From Candidatus Reidiella endopervernicosa (GTDB taxonomy: Bacteria; Pseudomonadota; Gammaproteobacteria; GCF-013343005): a DNA stretch of 64,000 nt. Below are positions 19,460-28,348 of the stretch, one piece after another (positions within the stretch are counted from its first letter, which is position 1; each line of letters starts with the position of its first letter). The position numbers and the translations under genes were made by a program. The stretch is from the NCBI RefSeq assembly GCF_013343005.1, contig NZ_CP054491.1:2772501-2836500 (forward strand), in the 5' to 3' direction. The notes below the pieces were generated by a model. The model did no database searches. It saw only the letters and a list, made by a program, of their open reading frames with translations, and was not told where the DNA came from.

Positions 19460-20188
19460 ATGACAGACGACATCGACTTCTCCGAACACCAAACACGCCA
19501 CCTCCATGACAACAAGGAGGATGGTCTCTGTGTGGGTGAAGAACTGCTAATCCCGGGACCTTCTGGTCAACTTGAGCTCCTCACCTCATACCCAGAGTGT
19601 TATAACGACAGCCATCCGATCGTGGTGATCTGCCACCCCCACCCACTCTATGGCGGTAGCCTGCAAAACAAGGTGGTGCATACCTTGGCCAAGACCTTCA
19701 ACGATCTGGGTCTGCTCAGCATCACCTTCAACTTCTGTGGCGTCGAGAAGAGTAACGGTCAATTCGATCATGGCATAGGAGAGACTGACGACCTTCTCGC
19801 TGTAGTTAAACTATTCCAACAACGACATCCCGGCGCCCCCATCTGGTTGGCAGGTTTCTCCTTTGGTGCCTACGTGGCACTACGCGGTCATGTTGATGCT
19901 GCTGCAGAGCGCCTGCTGCTGGTTGCGCCGCCGGTGAAGATGTTCGATTTTGAGGAGACTCCCAATGTCGAGATTCCCTGGACGGTCATTCAGGGAGGAA
20001 GAGATGAAGTCACCCCACCCGAAGCCGTTGCAGAGTGGGTCGAGTCTCAACCCAACCGCCCCGATTTCAGATGGCTCACCACCGCCGATCACTTTTTCCA
20101 CGGGCAACTCAATCGCATTCGGCAGAGCCTGATCGACCAGTGGGGTAGCATGAAAGCATCTCCTAATGCTGAACACGATGCCGCGTAA
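19460..20188 (+). CDS. Alpha/beta hydrolase of the dienelactone-hydrolase-like type
   Basis: The product (about 242 residues) shows VVICHPHPLYGGSLQNKVVHTL near residue 56, SITFNFCGVEKSNGQFDHG near 95, the nucleophile elbow GFSFGAYVAL with Ser near 135, and a C-terminal Asp/His pair (QGGRDEVTPPEA and TTADHFFHGQL). These are the marks of the short bacterial hydrolases related to YfhR/dienelactone hydrolase, often annotated as CocE/NonD-like. ATG 19460 is used; a TTG six bases upstream is in frame but has no better ribosome site. The substrate is unknown. Confidence 0.8.
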   Translation: MTDDIDFSEHQTRHLHDNKEDGLCVGEELLIPGPSGQLELLTSYPECYNDSHPIVVICHPHPLYGGSLQNKVVHTLAKTFNDLGLLSITFNFCGVEKSNGQFDHGIGETDDLLAVVKLFQQRHPGAPIWLAGFSFGAYVALRGHVDAAAERLLLVAPPVKMFDFEETPNVEIPWTVIQGGRDEVTPPEAVAEWVESQPNRPDFRWLTTADHFFHGQLNRIRQSLIDQWGSMKASPNAEHDAA

Positions 20189-20261
20189 CAATATCGACTT
20201 TGCATTAGCAACCCAATCTAGCTAGATTCGCCACAAATAAAATAAGGAATGGCGCAACGAA

Positions 20262-20438
20262 ATGATGGAACATCCTCTAACTAATCGCACTGATTATGAA
20301 ACCGATCGACTAAAACCGGCCAGCCTCTCCTGCCACGGCAATCCGAAGGGTAGCATCGATATTACCGGCGGAAAGCGTGAAGGCGGCAAGCTTGGGCAAC
20401 TCGCTGGTGCGATGAGCTTTGTTATCTACACAGAGTAG
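20262..20438 (+). CDS. Small protein of unknown function (58 aa)
   Basis: The 58-codon frame starts with two ATGs, 12 bases after an AAGGAA, and reads MMEHPLTNRTDYETDRL ... GGKLGQLAGAMSFVIYTE. A strong terminator follows 28 bases after its stop on the same strand, which supports a transcript here. The sequence is hydrophilic with a Gly-rich stretch (ITGGKREGGKLGQLAG) and a short hydrophobic end. I do not recognise the family. Confidence 0.45.
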   Translation: MMEHPLTNRTDYETDRLKPASLSCHGNPKGSIDITGGKREGGKLGQLAGAMSFVIYTE

Positions 20439-20466
20439 TCTCAACCCTGGCAATCTCCTTAAACGC

Positions 20467-20504
20467 AGAGAGCCCCGTCGATACCGTCGGGGCTCTCTCT
20501 TTTC
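20467..20504 (+). terminator. Rho-independent terminator
   Basis: An 11-bp perfect stem (AGAGAGCCCCG / CGGGGCTCTCT) with a 10-base loop is followed by CTCTTTTC on the plus strand. It closes the transcript holding the 58-aa frame and sits just beyond the convergent end of nadA. Confidence 0.8.
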
Positions 20505-20522
20505 TACCGTAACCGGATCGGG

Positions 20523-21623
20523 CTAGGGAGAGACTTCCAGCATGCGCTGCAGCGCCAGACGACCCTGCTCCGCATCGCTCTCATCAACGCTGACGCGATT
20601 GACCACCTTACCTTCAACCAGATTCTCCAACGTCCAGGCAAGATGCTGAGGATCGATTCGGAACATGGTCGAACACATACAGACAGTGGGCGACATGAAG
20701 TGAACGTTTTTACCTTCGTGTTTAAACTGCTCGTGCAGACGGTTCACCAGATTGAGTTCGGTGCCGACCAACCAGCGAGTATTAGGCTCAGCATCACGAA
20801 TGGTGTTGATGATGTACTCGGTGGAGCCGACGTAGTCCGACTTCTGGCACACCTCAAAGGGGCTCTCCGGGTGCGAAATAATCTGCGTCTCGGGATAACG
20901 CTGCTTGAAGTTATCGATCTGCTCGGGCTGGAACATCTGATGCACGGAGCAAAACCCCTTCCACAGAATCATCCTGGCGTTTTTAATCTGCTCTGGAGTC
21001 AGACCACCGAGCGGCTGATCGAAATCCCATACCACCATCTCTTCGAGTGGGATATCCATAGTGAAGCCGGTGTTGCGCCCCAGATGCTGGTCGGGAAAGA
21101 AGAGCACCTTCTCGCGTTGTGAGAAGGACCACTCCAACACGTGGCGCGCATTGGTGGAGGTACAGACGATACCGCCGTGGCGCCCACAGAACGCCTTCAG
21201 GTCGGCAGCCGAGTTGATGTAGGTTACCGGGGTGATCTGCTCATCGGGTTCCAGCACCTCGGCAAGCTCCCTCCAGGCGCGTTCTACATTGGCCAGATTA
21301 GCCATATCAGCCATTGAGCAGCCCGCAGCCATATCGGGAATGATTGAGATCTGATCGGGGCGCGAGAGCACATCGGCCACCTCAGCCATGAAGTGAACAC
21401 CGCAGAAGACGATGTACTCCGCCTTTGACGCGGCGGCCTGACGCGAGAGCTTTAGTGAATCACCGGAGAAATCGGCGTGGCGGAACACCTCCTCACGCTG
21501 ATAGTGATGACCGAGAATCACCAACCGCTCGCCCAGTTTCTCCTTGGCGGCAAGGATGCGCGCCTCTGCATCGGCATCATCAAGGCCGGCATAGGATTGA
21601 ATGGCTAGGGCGTTGGCTGACAT
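20523..21623 (-). CDS. nadA: Quinolinate synthase NadA
   Basis: NadA condenses iminoaspartate and dihydroxyacetone phosphate to quinolinate in NAD synthesis, using a 4Fe-4S cluster. ATG 21623 is chosen because GGAG lies seven bases upstream; the product is then 366 residues. Cluster Cys are visible in VFCGVHFMAEVADVL, GGIVCTSTNARHVLEW and SPTVCMCSTMFRID. ILGHHYQREEVFRHADFSGDSL is the substrate-binding N-terminus. No nad partner genes are adjacent. It is convergent with the small plus-strand frame. Confidence 0.96.
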   Translation of the reverse strand: MSANALAIQSYAGLDDADAEARILAAKEKLGERLVILGHHYQREEVFRHADFSGDSLKLSRQAAASKAEYIVFCGVHFMAEVADVLSRPDQISIIPDMAAGCSMADMANLANVERAWRELAEVLEPDEQITPVTYINSAADLKAFCGRHGGIVCTSTNARHVLEWSFSQREKVLFFPDQHLGRNTGFTMDIPLEEMVVWDFDQPLGGLTPEQIKNARMILWKGFCSVHQMFQPEQIDNFKQRYPETQIISHPESPFEVCQKSDYVGSTEYIINTIRDAEPNTRWLVGTELNLVNRLHEQFKHEGKNVHFMSPTVCMCSTMFRIDPQHLAWTLENLVEGKVVNRVSVDESDAEQGRLALQRMLEVSP

Positions 21624-21694
21624 CTGCTTACTCCACGGTTCCAACCGGTCAGTTACAGCAAACTACCGGCGATTTATTAGATAGTTGGGCGATT

Positions 21695-22126
21695 CTACTT
21701 CGAAACAATCGCCAACACTGCATCTCTATTGGTATATGAGCTGACCCGCCCCGCCGCTTCCGCTCTATCCACCCAGAGGTAGCGGCAGTGTTCATCGTTA
21801 TTAAGTTTGATCGCACAGCGCTGATCGAGTTGCACCGTAAAGAGGTGTTCACAATTCTCTGAGACATCAGGGGCGTAGCGGCTACGCCACTCGGGAAGGA
21901 TTGGGAAGCAGCGACGCTGCTGGCAATCGACGACCTCAACATCTTTAATGCCGGTCTCTTCAGCCAGCTCACGTTGGGCCGCCTCGGCGGGGCTCTCACC
22001 CGCTTCGAGCGAACCGGTCACCGACTGCCAGAACCCCTCGGGGTGAGTACGCTCCAGCAACAGCACCTCACCCTGGCGGGTGGAGACAACCACCAGTACC
22101 GATTCGGGACGCTTGAAGTCGGCCAA
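21695..22126 (-). CDS. nudB: Dihydroneopterin triphosphate diphosphatase NudB (Nudix)
   Basis: NudB removes pyrophosphate from dihydroneopterin triphosphate in folate synthesis. The 143-residue product begins FKRPESVLVVVSTRQGEVLLLERTH and holds the Nudix box GSLEAGESPAEAAQRELAEETGI near residue 38. The start is a TTG at 22126, 14 bases after the aspS stop; no better in-frame start exists, so the exact N-terminus is uncertain. The position right after aspS matches the common gammaproteobacterial aspS-nudB order. Confidence 0.9.
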   Translation of the reverse strand: MADFKRPESVLVVVSTRQGEVLLLERTHPEGFWQSVTGSLEAGESPAEAAQRELAEETGIKDVEVVDCQQRRCFPILPEWRSRYAPDVSENCEHLFTVQLDQRCAIKLNNDEHCRYLWVDRAEAAGRVSSYTNRDAVLAIVSK

Positions 22127-22140
22127 ATCGGTACGTCACT

Positions 22141-23928
22141 CTACTCGGCGGTTTTAGGCTTGACGCGTTTACGGATGTGCAGCTCTTTGAGCTGCGCTTC
22201 GCTGACACCCGAAGGTGCATCGGTCATCAGACAGGCGGCACTCTGGGTCTTGGGGAAGGCCATTACATCGCGAATCGACTTGGCGCCGGTCATCAGCATC
22301 ACCAGACGGTCGAGACCGAAGGCGAGTCCACCGTGTGGAGGACAGCCGTACTTGAGTGCGTCGAGCAGGAAGCCGAACTTGTCACGGGCCTCCTCATCCT
22401 CGATACCGAGCGCACGGAAGACCTGCTCCTGCACCTCTTCACGATAGATACGCATCGAACCGCCACCCAGCTCGGTACCGTTGAGCACCATGTCGTAGGC
22501 GCGTGACAGACAGGCACCAGGATCGCTCTCGAGCAGTGGGATGTGCTCCTCGTTGGGCGAGGTGAAGGGGTGATGCAGCGAGGTCCAGCGATCGTTCTTC
22601 TCATCCCACTCAAACATCGGGAAGTCGACCACCCAGAGTGGCTTCCAACCGTGTTCAACCAGACCGCGATCATGGCCCAGTTTCACGCGTAGCGCGCCGA
22701 GCGCTTCATTGACGATGCTCGCCTGGTCCGCTCCGAAGAAGACCAGATCGCCATCCTCGGCACCGGTACGCTCCATGATGGTGGTGATCGCCTCATCAGG
22801 CATAAACTTGAGGATGGGCGACTGCATACCCTCACGCCCCTTGGCGACCTCGTTAACCTTGATATAGGCAAGCCCCTTGGCACCGTAGATACCGACAAAC
22901 TTGGTGTAGTCGTCGATCTCCTTGCGGCTCAGCTCACAACCCTTGGGCAGGCGTAGCGCGGCAACTCTGCCCTTGGGATCTTTAGCTGGACCCGAGAAGA
23001 CCTTGAATTCAACATCGGCCAGCACATCATTAACGCTGACCAGCTCCAGCGGGATACGCAGGTCGGGCTTATCGGAACCAAAACGCTCCATCGCCTCGGC
23101 ATAGGACATGCGTGGGAAGGGATCGGGCAGCGCCACCTCCAGCACCTCGGCGAAGAGCTTGCGGATCATCCCCTCCATCATCGCCATGATGGTCGACTCA
23201 TCGAGGAACGAGGTCTCGATATCGAGCTGAGTGAACTCTGGCTGACGATCGGCGCGCAGATCCTCATCACGGAAACAGCGCACGATCTGGTAGTAGCGAT
23301 CGACACCGGCCACCATCAGCAACTGTTTGAAGATCTGTGGTGACTGCGGCAGCGCAAAGAACTGACCTTCATGAGTACGACTCGGCACGATGTAATCACG
23401 CGCACCCTCAGGGGTCGCCTTGGTCAGCATCGGTGTCTCGACATCGAGAAAGCCGTTGTCATCGAGGTAGTTACGCAATACGCGGGTAATCTTTGAACGG
23501 AAACGAAGACGCTGCAGCATCTCGGGGCGACGCAGATCGAGGTAGCGATACTTGAGGCGATGCTCCTCACCCACACCCTCATCGTCGACGTTAAGCATGA
23601 AGGGAGGGGTTTCTGACTTGTTCAGAATAGTCAGCTCTTTGCCCAGAATCTCAACCTTGCCAGTCGGCAGGTCGGGATTCTCAGTCCCCTCAGGACGCAG
23701 GCGAACCCTGCCCTTAACCTTTAATACAAACTCGTTGCGCACACTCTCAGCCGTTGCAAAGACATCGGCCAGATCAGGATCGAAGACCACCTGCGCCAGA
23801 CCATCACGGTCTCGCAAGTCGATAAAGATGACTCCACCGTGGTCGCGACGACGATGTACCCAGCCGCAGAGTTCTACTTCATGGTCGACGTGCGAATCGT
23901 CGAGTTGACCGCAATAGTGGCTACGCAT
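22141..23928 (-). CDS. aspS: Aspartyl-tRNA synthetase
   Basis: This 595-residue class II synthetase charges tRNA-Asp. Seen are the N-terminal OB anticodon-binding domain ([26 protein letters not shown]), motif 2 ([20 protein letters not shown]), the bacterial GAD insertion at ~290-420, and motif 3 ([16 protein letters not shown]). The length is typical of bacterial AspRS. No frameshift occurs in 1.8 kb, in contrast with many accessory genes here. Confidence 0.98.
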   Translation of the reverse strand: MRSHYCGQLDDSHVDHEVELCGWVHRRRDHGGVIFIDLRDRDGLAQVVFDPDLADVFATAESVRNEFVLKVKGRVRLRPEGTENPDLPTGKVEILGKELTILNKSETPPFMLNVDDEGVGEEHRLKYRYLDLRRPEMLQRLRFRSKITRVLRNYLDDNGFLDVETPMLTKATPEGARDYIVPSRTHEGQFFALPQSPQIFKQLLMVAGVDRYYQIVRCFRDEDLRADRQPEFTQLDIETSFLDESTIMAMMEGMIRKLFAEVLEVALPDPFPRMSYAEAMERFGSDKPDLRIPLELVSVNDVLADVEFKVFSGPAKDPKGRVAALRLPKGCELSRKEIDDYTKFVGIYGAKGLAYIKVNEVAKGREGMQSPILKFMPDEAITTIMERTGAEDGDLVFFGADQASIVNEALGALRVKLGHDRGLVEHGWKPLWVVDFPMFEWDEKNDRWTSLHHPFTSPNEEHIPLLESDPGACLSRAYDMVLNGTELGGGSMRIYREEVQEQVFRALGIEDEEARDKFGFLLDALKYGCPPHGGLAFGLDRLVMLMTGAKSIRDVMAFPKTQSAACLMTDAPSGVSEAQLKELHIRKRVKPKTAE

Positions 23929-24004
23929 TACATATTTCCAGAGAGTTAGTTAGATCCAGATACGGAGCGGCCTGTGGGCACGGCCCCGCGTAAAGGCGGG
24001 AATG

Positions 24005-24649
24005 TTACGGCTTGGCCGGGGGCTGCGCAACTTCAACCGGGTGTTCGTGCCCCTCTGGCACCACCGCGCCCATGGAGAGAATCATCTTCAACCCATCATC
24101 GACACTCATCTCCAGCTCAATCACATCGCCCTTCGGCACCATGATAAAAAAGCCCGAGGTCGGGTTGGGAGTGGTCGGGACGTAGATATTGATCACATCC
24201 TCGCCGGTCTTCTCCTGCGCTTCACCGATATCGGTACCGGTCTGGAAGGCCAATGTCCAAAGCCCCTTACGTGGGTACTCCACCAGCAGCACCTTGCGAA
24301 ACGATTGCCCCGAGTCGGAGAACATCGTCTCGGCGAGCTGTTTCACCGCCGAGTAGATAGAACGAACCAGGGGAATACGCCCCAGTAGCGACTCCCATCC
24401 GCTAAGAATTTGGCGTCCGAACAGATTAGCAAACAACATACCGGTCGTGAGCACGACCAGCAGCACAATCAGTGCGCCGATACCCGGCAGGGCAAATCCG
24501 AGCAGCACCTCAGGACGATACTCTGGCGGCAACAGCACCAGCGAGTGATCCATCAGATCGACCAGCAGCTTGATCACCAAAATAGTGACGCCCAGCGGTA
24601 CCCAGACCAGCATGCCGGTGATTAAATAACGACGGAGAGTGACAAACAT
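24005..24649 (-). CDS. DUF502 family membrane protein
   Basis: ATG 24649 (MFVTLRRYLITGMLVWVPLG) gives 214 residues; longer in-frame starts would run through the upstream zinc-ribbon gene. Two membrane helices (LITGMLVWVPLGVTILVIKLL and GIGALIVLLVVLTTGMLFANLFG) are followed by a conserved soluble region with IPLVRSIYSAVKQLAETMFSD, VEYPRKGLWTLAF and YVPTTPNPTSGFFIMVP, the DUF502 signature. The function is unknown. It sits between aspS and an FmdB-like gene, an order common in proteobacteria. Confidence 0.88.
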   Translation of the reverse strand: MFVTLRRYLITGMLVWVPLGVTILVIKLLVDLMDHSLVLLPPEYRPEVLLGFALPGIGALIVLLVVLTTGMLFANLFGRQILSGWESLLGRIPLVRSIYSAVKQLAETMFSDSGQSFRKVLLVEYPRKGLWTLAFQTGTDIGEAQEKTGEDVINIYVPTTPNPTSGFFIMVPKGDVIELEMSVDDGLKMILSMGAVVPEGHEHPVEVAQPPAKP

Positions 24650-24665
24650 TATATACGCTCTAGAT

Positions 24666-24896
24666 TTAGCCGAGACTGGGGCAACAGCCCCCAGCTCCGC
24701 AGCTCGGTGCCGCACCATCTGCAGCGGCGCAGGCCGAACCACCGCCACCCTTGACCGAAAAACTGCCAGCTGAGACCAGTTTTTTTAGCGCGGGTTTGCT
24801 GCAGGCCGGGCAGTCGCTCAACAGTGGATCACTCATCTTCTGGCGTACCTCCAAGCGGTGGCCGCACTCCTGACAGGCGTATTCGTAATAGGGTAT
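24666..24896 (-). CDS. FmdB-like zinc ribbon protein with no canonical start codon
   Basis: The frame reads PYYEYACQECGHRLEVRQKMSDPLLSDCPAC, the FmdB/CxxC-CxxC zinc-ribbon signature with two CxxC pairs, then a Gly/Ala/Cys-rich tail. Homologues begin MP(I/Y)YEY; here the codon before the Pro is ATA (24896-24894), and no ATG, GTG or TTG occurs at the expected place. The next usable start is TTG at 24854, which would cut off the first zinc knuckle. Either ATA initiates inefficiently, or this is a start-codon mutation or sequence error. The role is unknown. It lies 16 bases before the DUF502 gene. Confidence 0.7.
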   Translation of the reverse strand: MPYYEYACQECGHRLEVRQKMSDPLLSDCPACSKPALKKLVSAGSFSVKGGGGSACAAADGAAPSCGAGGCCPSLG

Positions 24897-25036
24897 GGTG
24901 ATATTCTCTCAGACTGACTTGATCCCCCCGATATTGGGGTTCACGTAGATGATTCAAGGTGTAGTCGTGTCGCGTAGAAGCGTCTACTCAAATGGTGGTG
25001 TAGATAGGAATTTCTGCGTATCCAGTAGAATACCTT

Positions 25037-25312
25037 CTAGAGCCCAATGTCCTCACTCGCCTCTTCTCCTACACTCAGTGCCTCGGCGTGTTTAAACTCA
25101 TCGAGTGCCTTGAGTAGCATCGAGTGCTCCTGCTCAGAGAGACCGAAGCGAACATAGCGCTCGGCGGCATCCTTTACCTTCTCCAGGTAGCCGATGCGAT
25201 AGTTGAGATTGAGCAACGCCTTGGCAATGAACTTCGGATCCTCACGTGCTTCCACCATGCGGATCGCCTCTTCCAACGCCTGTTTCAGCTCCTCTTCACT
25301 CGGTTTACTCAT
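25037..25312 (-). CDS. Small conserved-looking helical protein of unknown function
   Basis: The 91-residue product (ATG 25312, GAGGTGTT just upstream) is acidic and almost wholly helical: EEELKQALEEAIRMVEARED, KFIAKALLNLNYRIGYLEKVKDAAERYVRFG and EQEHSMLLKALDEFKHAE. There is no signal peptide, membrane segment or Cys. The regular heptad-like spacing suggests a helical bundle or dimer. I do not recognise the family. It stands between the FmdB-like gene and a divergent ABC exporter. Confidence 0.6.
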   Translation of the reverse strand: MSKPSEEELKQALEEAIRMVEAREDPKFIAKALLNLNYRIGYLEKVKDAAERYVRFGLSEQEHSMLLKALDEFKHAEALSVGEEASEDIGL

Positions 25313-25466
25313 CAAACACCTCGCCCTGTTCTATTTTTTCTATTTATTTCCATTGAGTTATCTCGAGTATAGCCCGAAACCATCACACGCTTCGAGCGCG
25401 CTCCTCAGCTGCTAGCAACTACTATAGAATAGCGTTTTAGTCAGATTCTAATCCCACTGGTAAACC

Positions 25467-27272
25467 ATGCATATACGCCACACCGACCTCCCTTCGCATA
25501 ATCGTAGTGACCTGAAGACAATCCGCTCCCTGGCCCCTTTCCTCTGGGACTACCGTGGCCGTGTTGCGCTGGCTCTGCTGGCACTAATCCTCGCCAAGGC
25601 GGCCAATGTCGGAGTGCCGCTGGTATTAAAAGAGGTGGTCGACACCCTCGATAGCAGCCAGCACACCACACTGGTACTGCCAATCACACTGCTGCTCAGC
25701 TACGGTCTGCTGCGCTTTGCCAGCTCGCTCTTTAATGAGCTTCGCGACGCGGTCTTCGCCAAGGTGCGTCACGGTGCGATGCGCAAGGTGGCGCTCAAGG
25801 CACTCGAACATCTTCACACCCTCTCACTGCGTTTCCATCTGGAGCGCAAGACTGGCGGCGTCTCACGCGATATCGAGCGTGGCACTCGCAGCGTCAGCTC
25901 AATGCTCAACTACATGGTCTTCAGCATTCTGCCGACGCTGGTCGAGATCTTGATGATCGCCTCAATCCTGATCTTCAACTACTCGATCTGGTTTACCGTG
26001 GTGGCCGCCGCTGCGGTGGTCAGCTACATCACCTTTACCTTCTTCATCACTGAGTGGCGCATGAAGTTCCGTGCCGAGATGAACAAGATGGACTCACAGG
26101 CCAATACCCAGGCGATCGACAGTCTGATCAACTACGAGACGGTGAAGTATTTTGGTAACGAACACCATGAACTCGACCGCTACGGCGAGAGTATGGCGGG
26201 CTGGGAATCGGCTGCGGTAAAGAGCCAGACCTCACTCTCGGCACTCAACTTCGGTCAGGGAAGCATTATCGCCACCGCCGTCACTGTAATGATGATGCTG
26301 GCGGCCCAGGGAGTCGTCGATGGCAGTATGAGTCTGGGTGACCTGGTACTGGTCAATGCACTACTCATTCAACTCTTCATCCCACTCAACTTCCTCGGCG
26401 TAGTCTATAGCCAGCTTAAACACGCGCTCTCCGATATGGACCTGATGTTCGAACTACTGGAGCGCAAGCCTGAGATCGAAGACCGTACCGATGCCAAGCC
26501 ACTGGAGATTGGCGATGGCACAGTCCGCTTTGAGCAGGTCAATTTTTCTTACGAGCCAGAACGGCAGATTCTGCACGGTGTCGATTTCGTGATACCTACC
26601 GGCAAAAAAGTCGCCGTCGTTGGTCCGAGCGGAGCCGGAAAATCGACCCTCTCGCGCCTGCTCTACCGTTTCTACGACATCAACAGCGGCAGCATCACCA
26701 TCAACGGTCACGATCTTCGTAGCGTGACCCAGCAGAGTCTGCGCGAGACCATCGGTATCGTGCCGCAGGATACGGTGCTGTTTAACGAATCGGTTCTCTA
26801 TAACATCGCCTACGCTCGCCCCGATGCAACGCAGGATGAGATCATCCGTGCTGCAAGGCTCGCCCACATTCACGACTTCATCGACTCGCTCAAGGAGGGT
26901 TATGACACCGTGGTAGGTGAACGAGGTCTGAAACTCTCTGGTGGTGAGAAACAGCGCATCGCGATCGCTCGCGTGATCCTGAAGAATCCACGCATCCTGA
27001 TCTTCGATGAGGCTACCTCCTCACTCGACTCACAGTCAGAGCAGGCAATTATCGAGGCACTACGCGAGGTGGCCACCAACCACACCACGCTGGTGATCGC
27101 CCATCGTCTCTCCACCATTATCGATGCTGACCAGATCCTGGTGATGCGCGACGGTACGATTATCGAGCGTGGTGACCACCAGCAACTGCTCGAGGCCAAC
27201 GGCCTCTACGCCGAGCTGTGGGCTCTGCAGCAGGAGGAACAGAAACTCGAAGAGACGCCCGCCGTGGCCTGA
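25467..27272 (+). CDS. Atm1/ABCB7-type ABC exporter (fused permease-ATPase)
   Basis: This 601-residue half-transporter has six membrane helices (~25-310) and a C-terminal ATPase. SLINYETVKYFGNEHHE at ~210 is the hallmark of the Atm1/HMT1 subgroup, which exports glutathione-linked metals or persulfides. Walker A GPSGAGKSTL lies at ~386, the signature LSGGEKQR at ~490, and Walker B ILIFDEATSSLD with its catalytic Glu at ~510; the H-loop AHRLSTI follows. It is intact and appears monocistronic. A role in heavy-metal or glutathione-persulfide export would suit a sulfur oxidiser, but this is inference from family. Confidence 0.9.
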   Translation: MHIRHTDLPSHNRSDLKTIRSLAPFLWDYRGRVALALLALILAKAANVGVPLVLKEVVDTLDSSQHTTLVLPITLLLSYGLLRFASSLFNELRDAVFAKVRHGAMRKVALKALEHLHTLSLRFHLERKTGGVSRDIERGTRSVSSMLNYMVFSILPTLVEILMIASILIFNYSIWFTVVAAAAVVSYITFTFFITEWRMKFRAEMNKMDSQANTQAIDSLINYETVKYFGNEHHELDRYGESMAGWESAAVKSQTSLSALNFGQGSIIATAVTVMMMLAAQGVVDGSMSLGDLVLVNALLIQLFIPLNFLGVVYSQLKHALSDMDLMFELLERKPEIEDRTDAKPLEIGDGTVRFEQVNFSYEPERQILHGVDFVIPTGKKVAVVGPSGAGKSTLSRLLYRFYDINSGSITINGHDLRSVTQQSLRETIGIVPQDTVLFNESVLYNIAYARPDATQDEIIRAARLAHIHDFIDSLKEGYDTVVGERGLKLSGGEKQRIAIARVILKNPRILIFDEATSSLDSQSEQAIIEALREVATNHTTLVIAHRLSTIIDADQILVMRDGTIIERGDHQQLLEANGLYAELWALQQEEQKLEETPAVA

Positions 27273-27612
27273 TCGGCACCTGCCTTAGCGCGTTGTTGAG
27301 GCAGCTCTATATGGTCAAAGAGATAATATCGCGCTACACCCTCTGAGCAGAGTCCAAAATTGCAACGAGCGTCATAGAACGGTGATGAAAACCGTCCTAA
27401 GATTTTCAGACCACGAGCAGCAAGGATGCCGGCTCGCCACACTCCCAGATGTCAATCTTATCCAGACCAACAATCGCCGCTTCTTCAGGGGCGACAGTGA
27501 AAAGCTCTAGCCTGAGACGGACTATCGGTTAGCCTCTTCCAGTCACAACCTTGAATCCTCCGTCGTGTGGACAATCGTGCCACTACCCGCCGAAGTGTAT
27601 TATGCCTGAACG
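27273..27612 (+). other. Gene-poor interval
   Basis: These 340 bases between the exporter and the DUF1614 gene hold only short frames without ribosome sites or recognisable motifs. I see no repeat, RNA or terminator of note. Confidence 0.4.
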
Positions 27613-28278
27613 ATGCATAATCGATTCTCACAACCACACCTCTTCATTCTGCTCTTCATGCTTGGCGTACTGCTGGCGATTGTACAGCTTGGCCTGGTCA
27701 CCATCGCCTTCGAAAAACTGGGACTCTCGCAGACCTCAGCCTTCTTGCTGCTATTCAGCTCACTGATCGGCAGCAGTATCAATCTGCCGCTCTTCTCCAT
27801 CCACAGCGAAGCCGATCCCGATGCAGAACCACCACAGCTGCTGGGCCTGCTGCAGCTCTCACACATACCCTTTAACGGTGAGACAATCATTGCCGTAAAT
27901 GTGGGAGGCTGTCTGATACCGCTTGGCTTCACCCTCTACCTGCTAATCCATCACGAAATCAATCTGTTTTCACTACTGGCAGCACTCATCTGCGTATCGT
28001 TAATCTGCTTCAAGATCAGCCGCCCGATCAGTGGCATCGGTATTGGCATGCCCATTCTGGTCGCGCCTATCAGTGCCGCACTCTTTGCACTGATGTTGCA
28101 ACCGGAGCAGAGCGCCGCCCTCGCTTACATTACCGGCACGTTGGGTGTGATTATCGGTGCCGACATGCTGCATCTGAAAGACATTCGAAAGATGCCAACC
28201 CCGGTCGCCTCGATTGGTGGTGCGGGCACCTTCGACGGTATTTTTCTCACCGGACTACTCGCTGTACTTCTCGCCTGA
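27613..28278 (+). CDS. DUF1614 family membrane protein
   Basis: The 221-residue product is a polytopic membrane protein with about seven hydrophobic segments. Recognisable DUF1614 features are FEKLGLSQTSAFLLLFSSLIGSSINLPL near residue 30, NVGGCLIPLGFTLYL near 95, and the C-terminal PVASIGGAGTFDGIFLTGLLAVLL. The Asn/Gly-rich turn and the final GGAGTFDGIF motif look functional but no activity is known. The gene lies 70 bases before the HD-GYP gene on the same strand and may share its transcript. Confidence 0.82.
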   Translation: MHNRFSQPHLFILLFMLGVLLAIVQLGLVTIAFEKLGLSQTSAFLLLFSSLIGSSINLPLFSIHSEADPDAEPPQLLGLLQLSHIPFNGETIIAVNVGGCLIPLGFTLYLLIHHEINLFSLLAALICVSLICFKISRPISGIGIGMPILVAPISAALFALMLQPEQSAALAYITGTLGVIIGADMLHLKDIRKMPTPVASIGGAGTFDGIFLTGLLAVLLA

Positions 28279-28348
28279 TCCCACCCTTGGTAGATTAGAT
28301 CAATGTTAGAATCACTCCAGAAGAAGACAGCGAACGAGAGAATGGAAT

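Noticed and set aside
27273-27612. Possible transposase remnant
   Set aside because: Translations in all frames gave no motif that I could tie to a transposase family.
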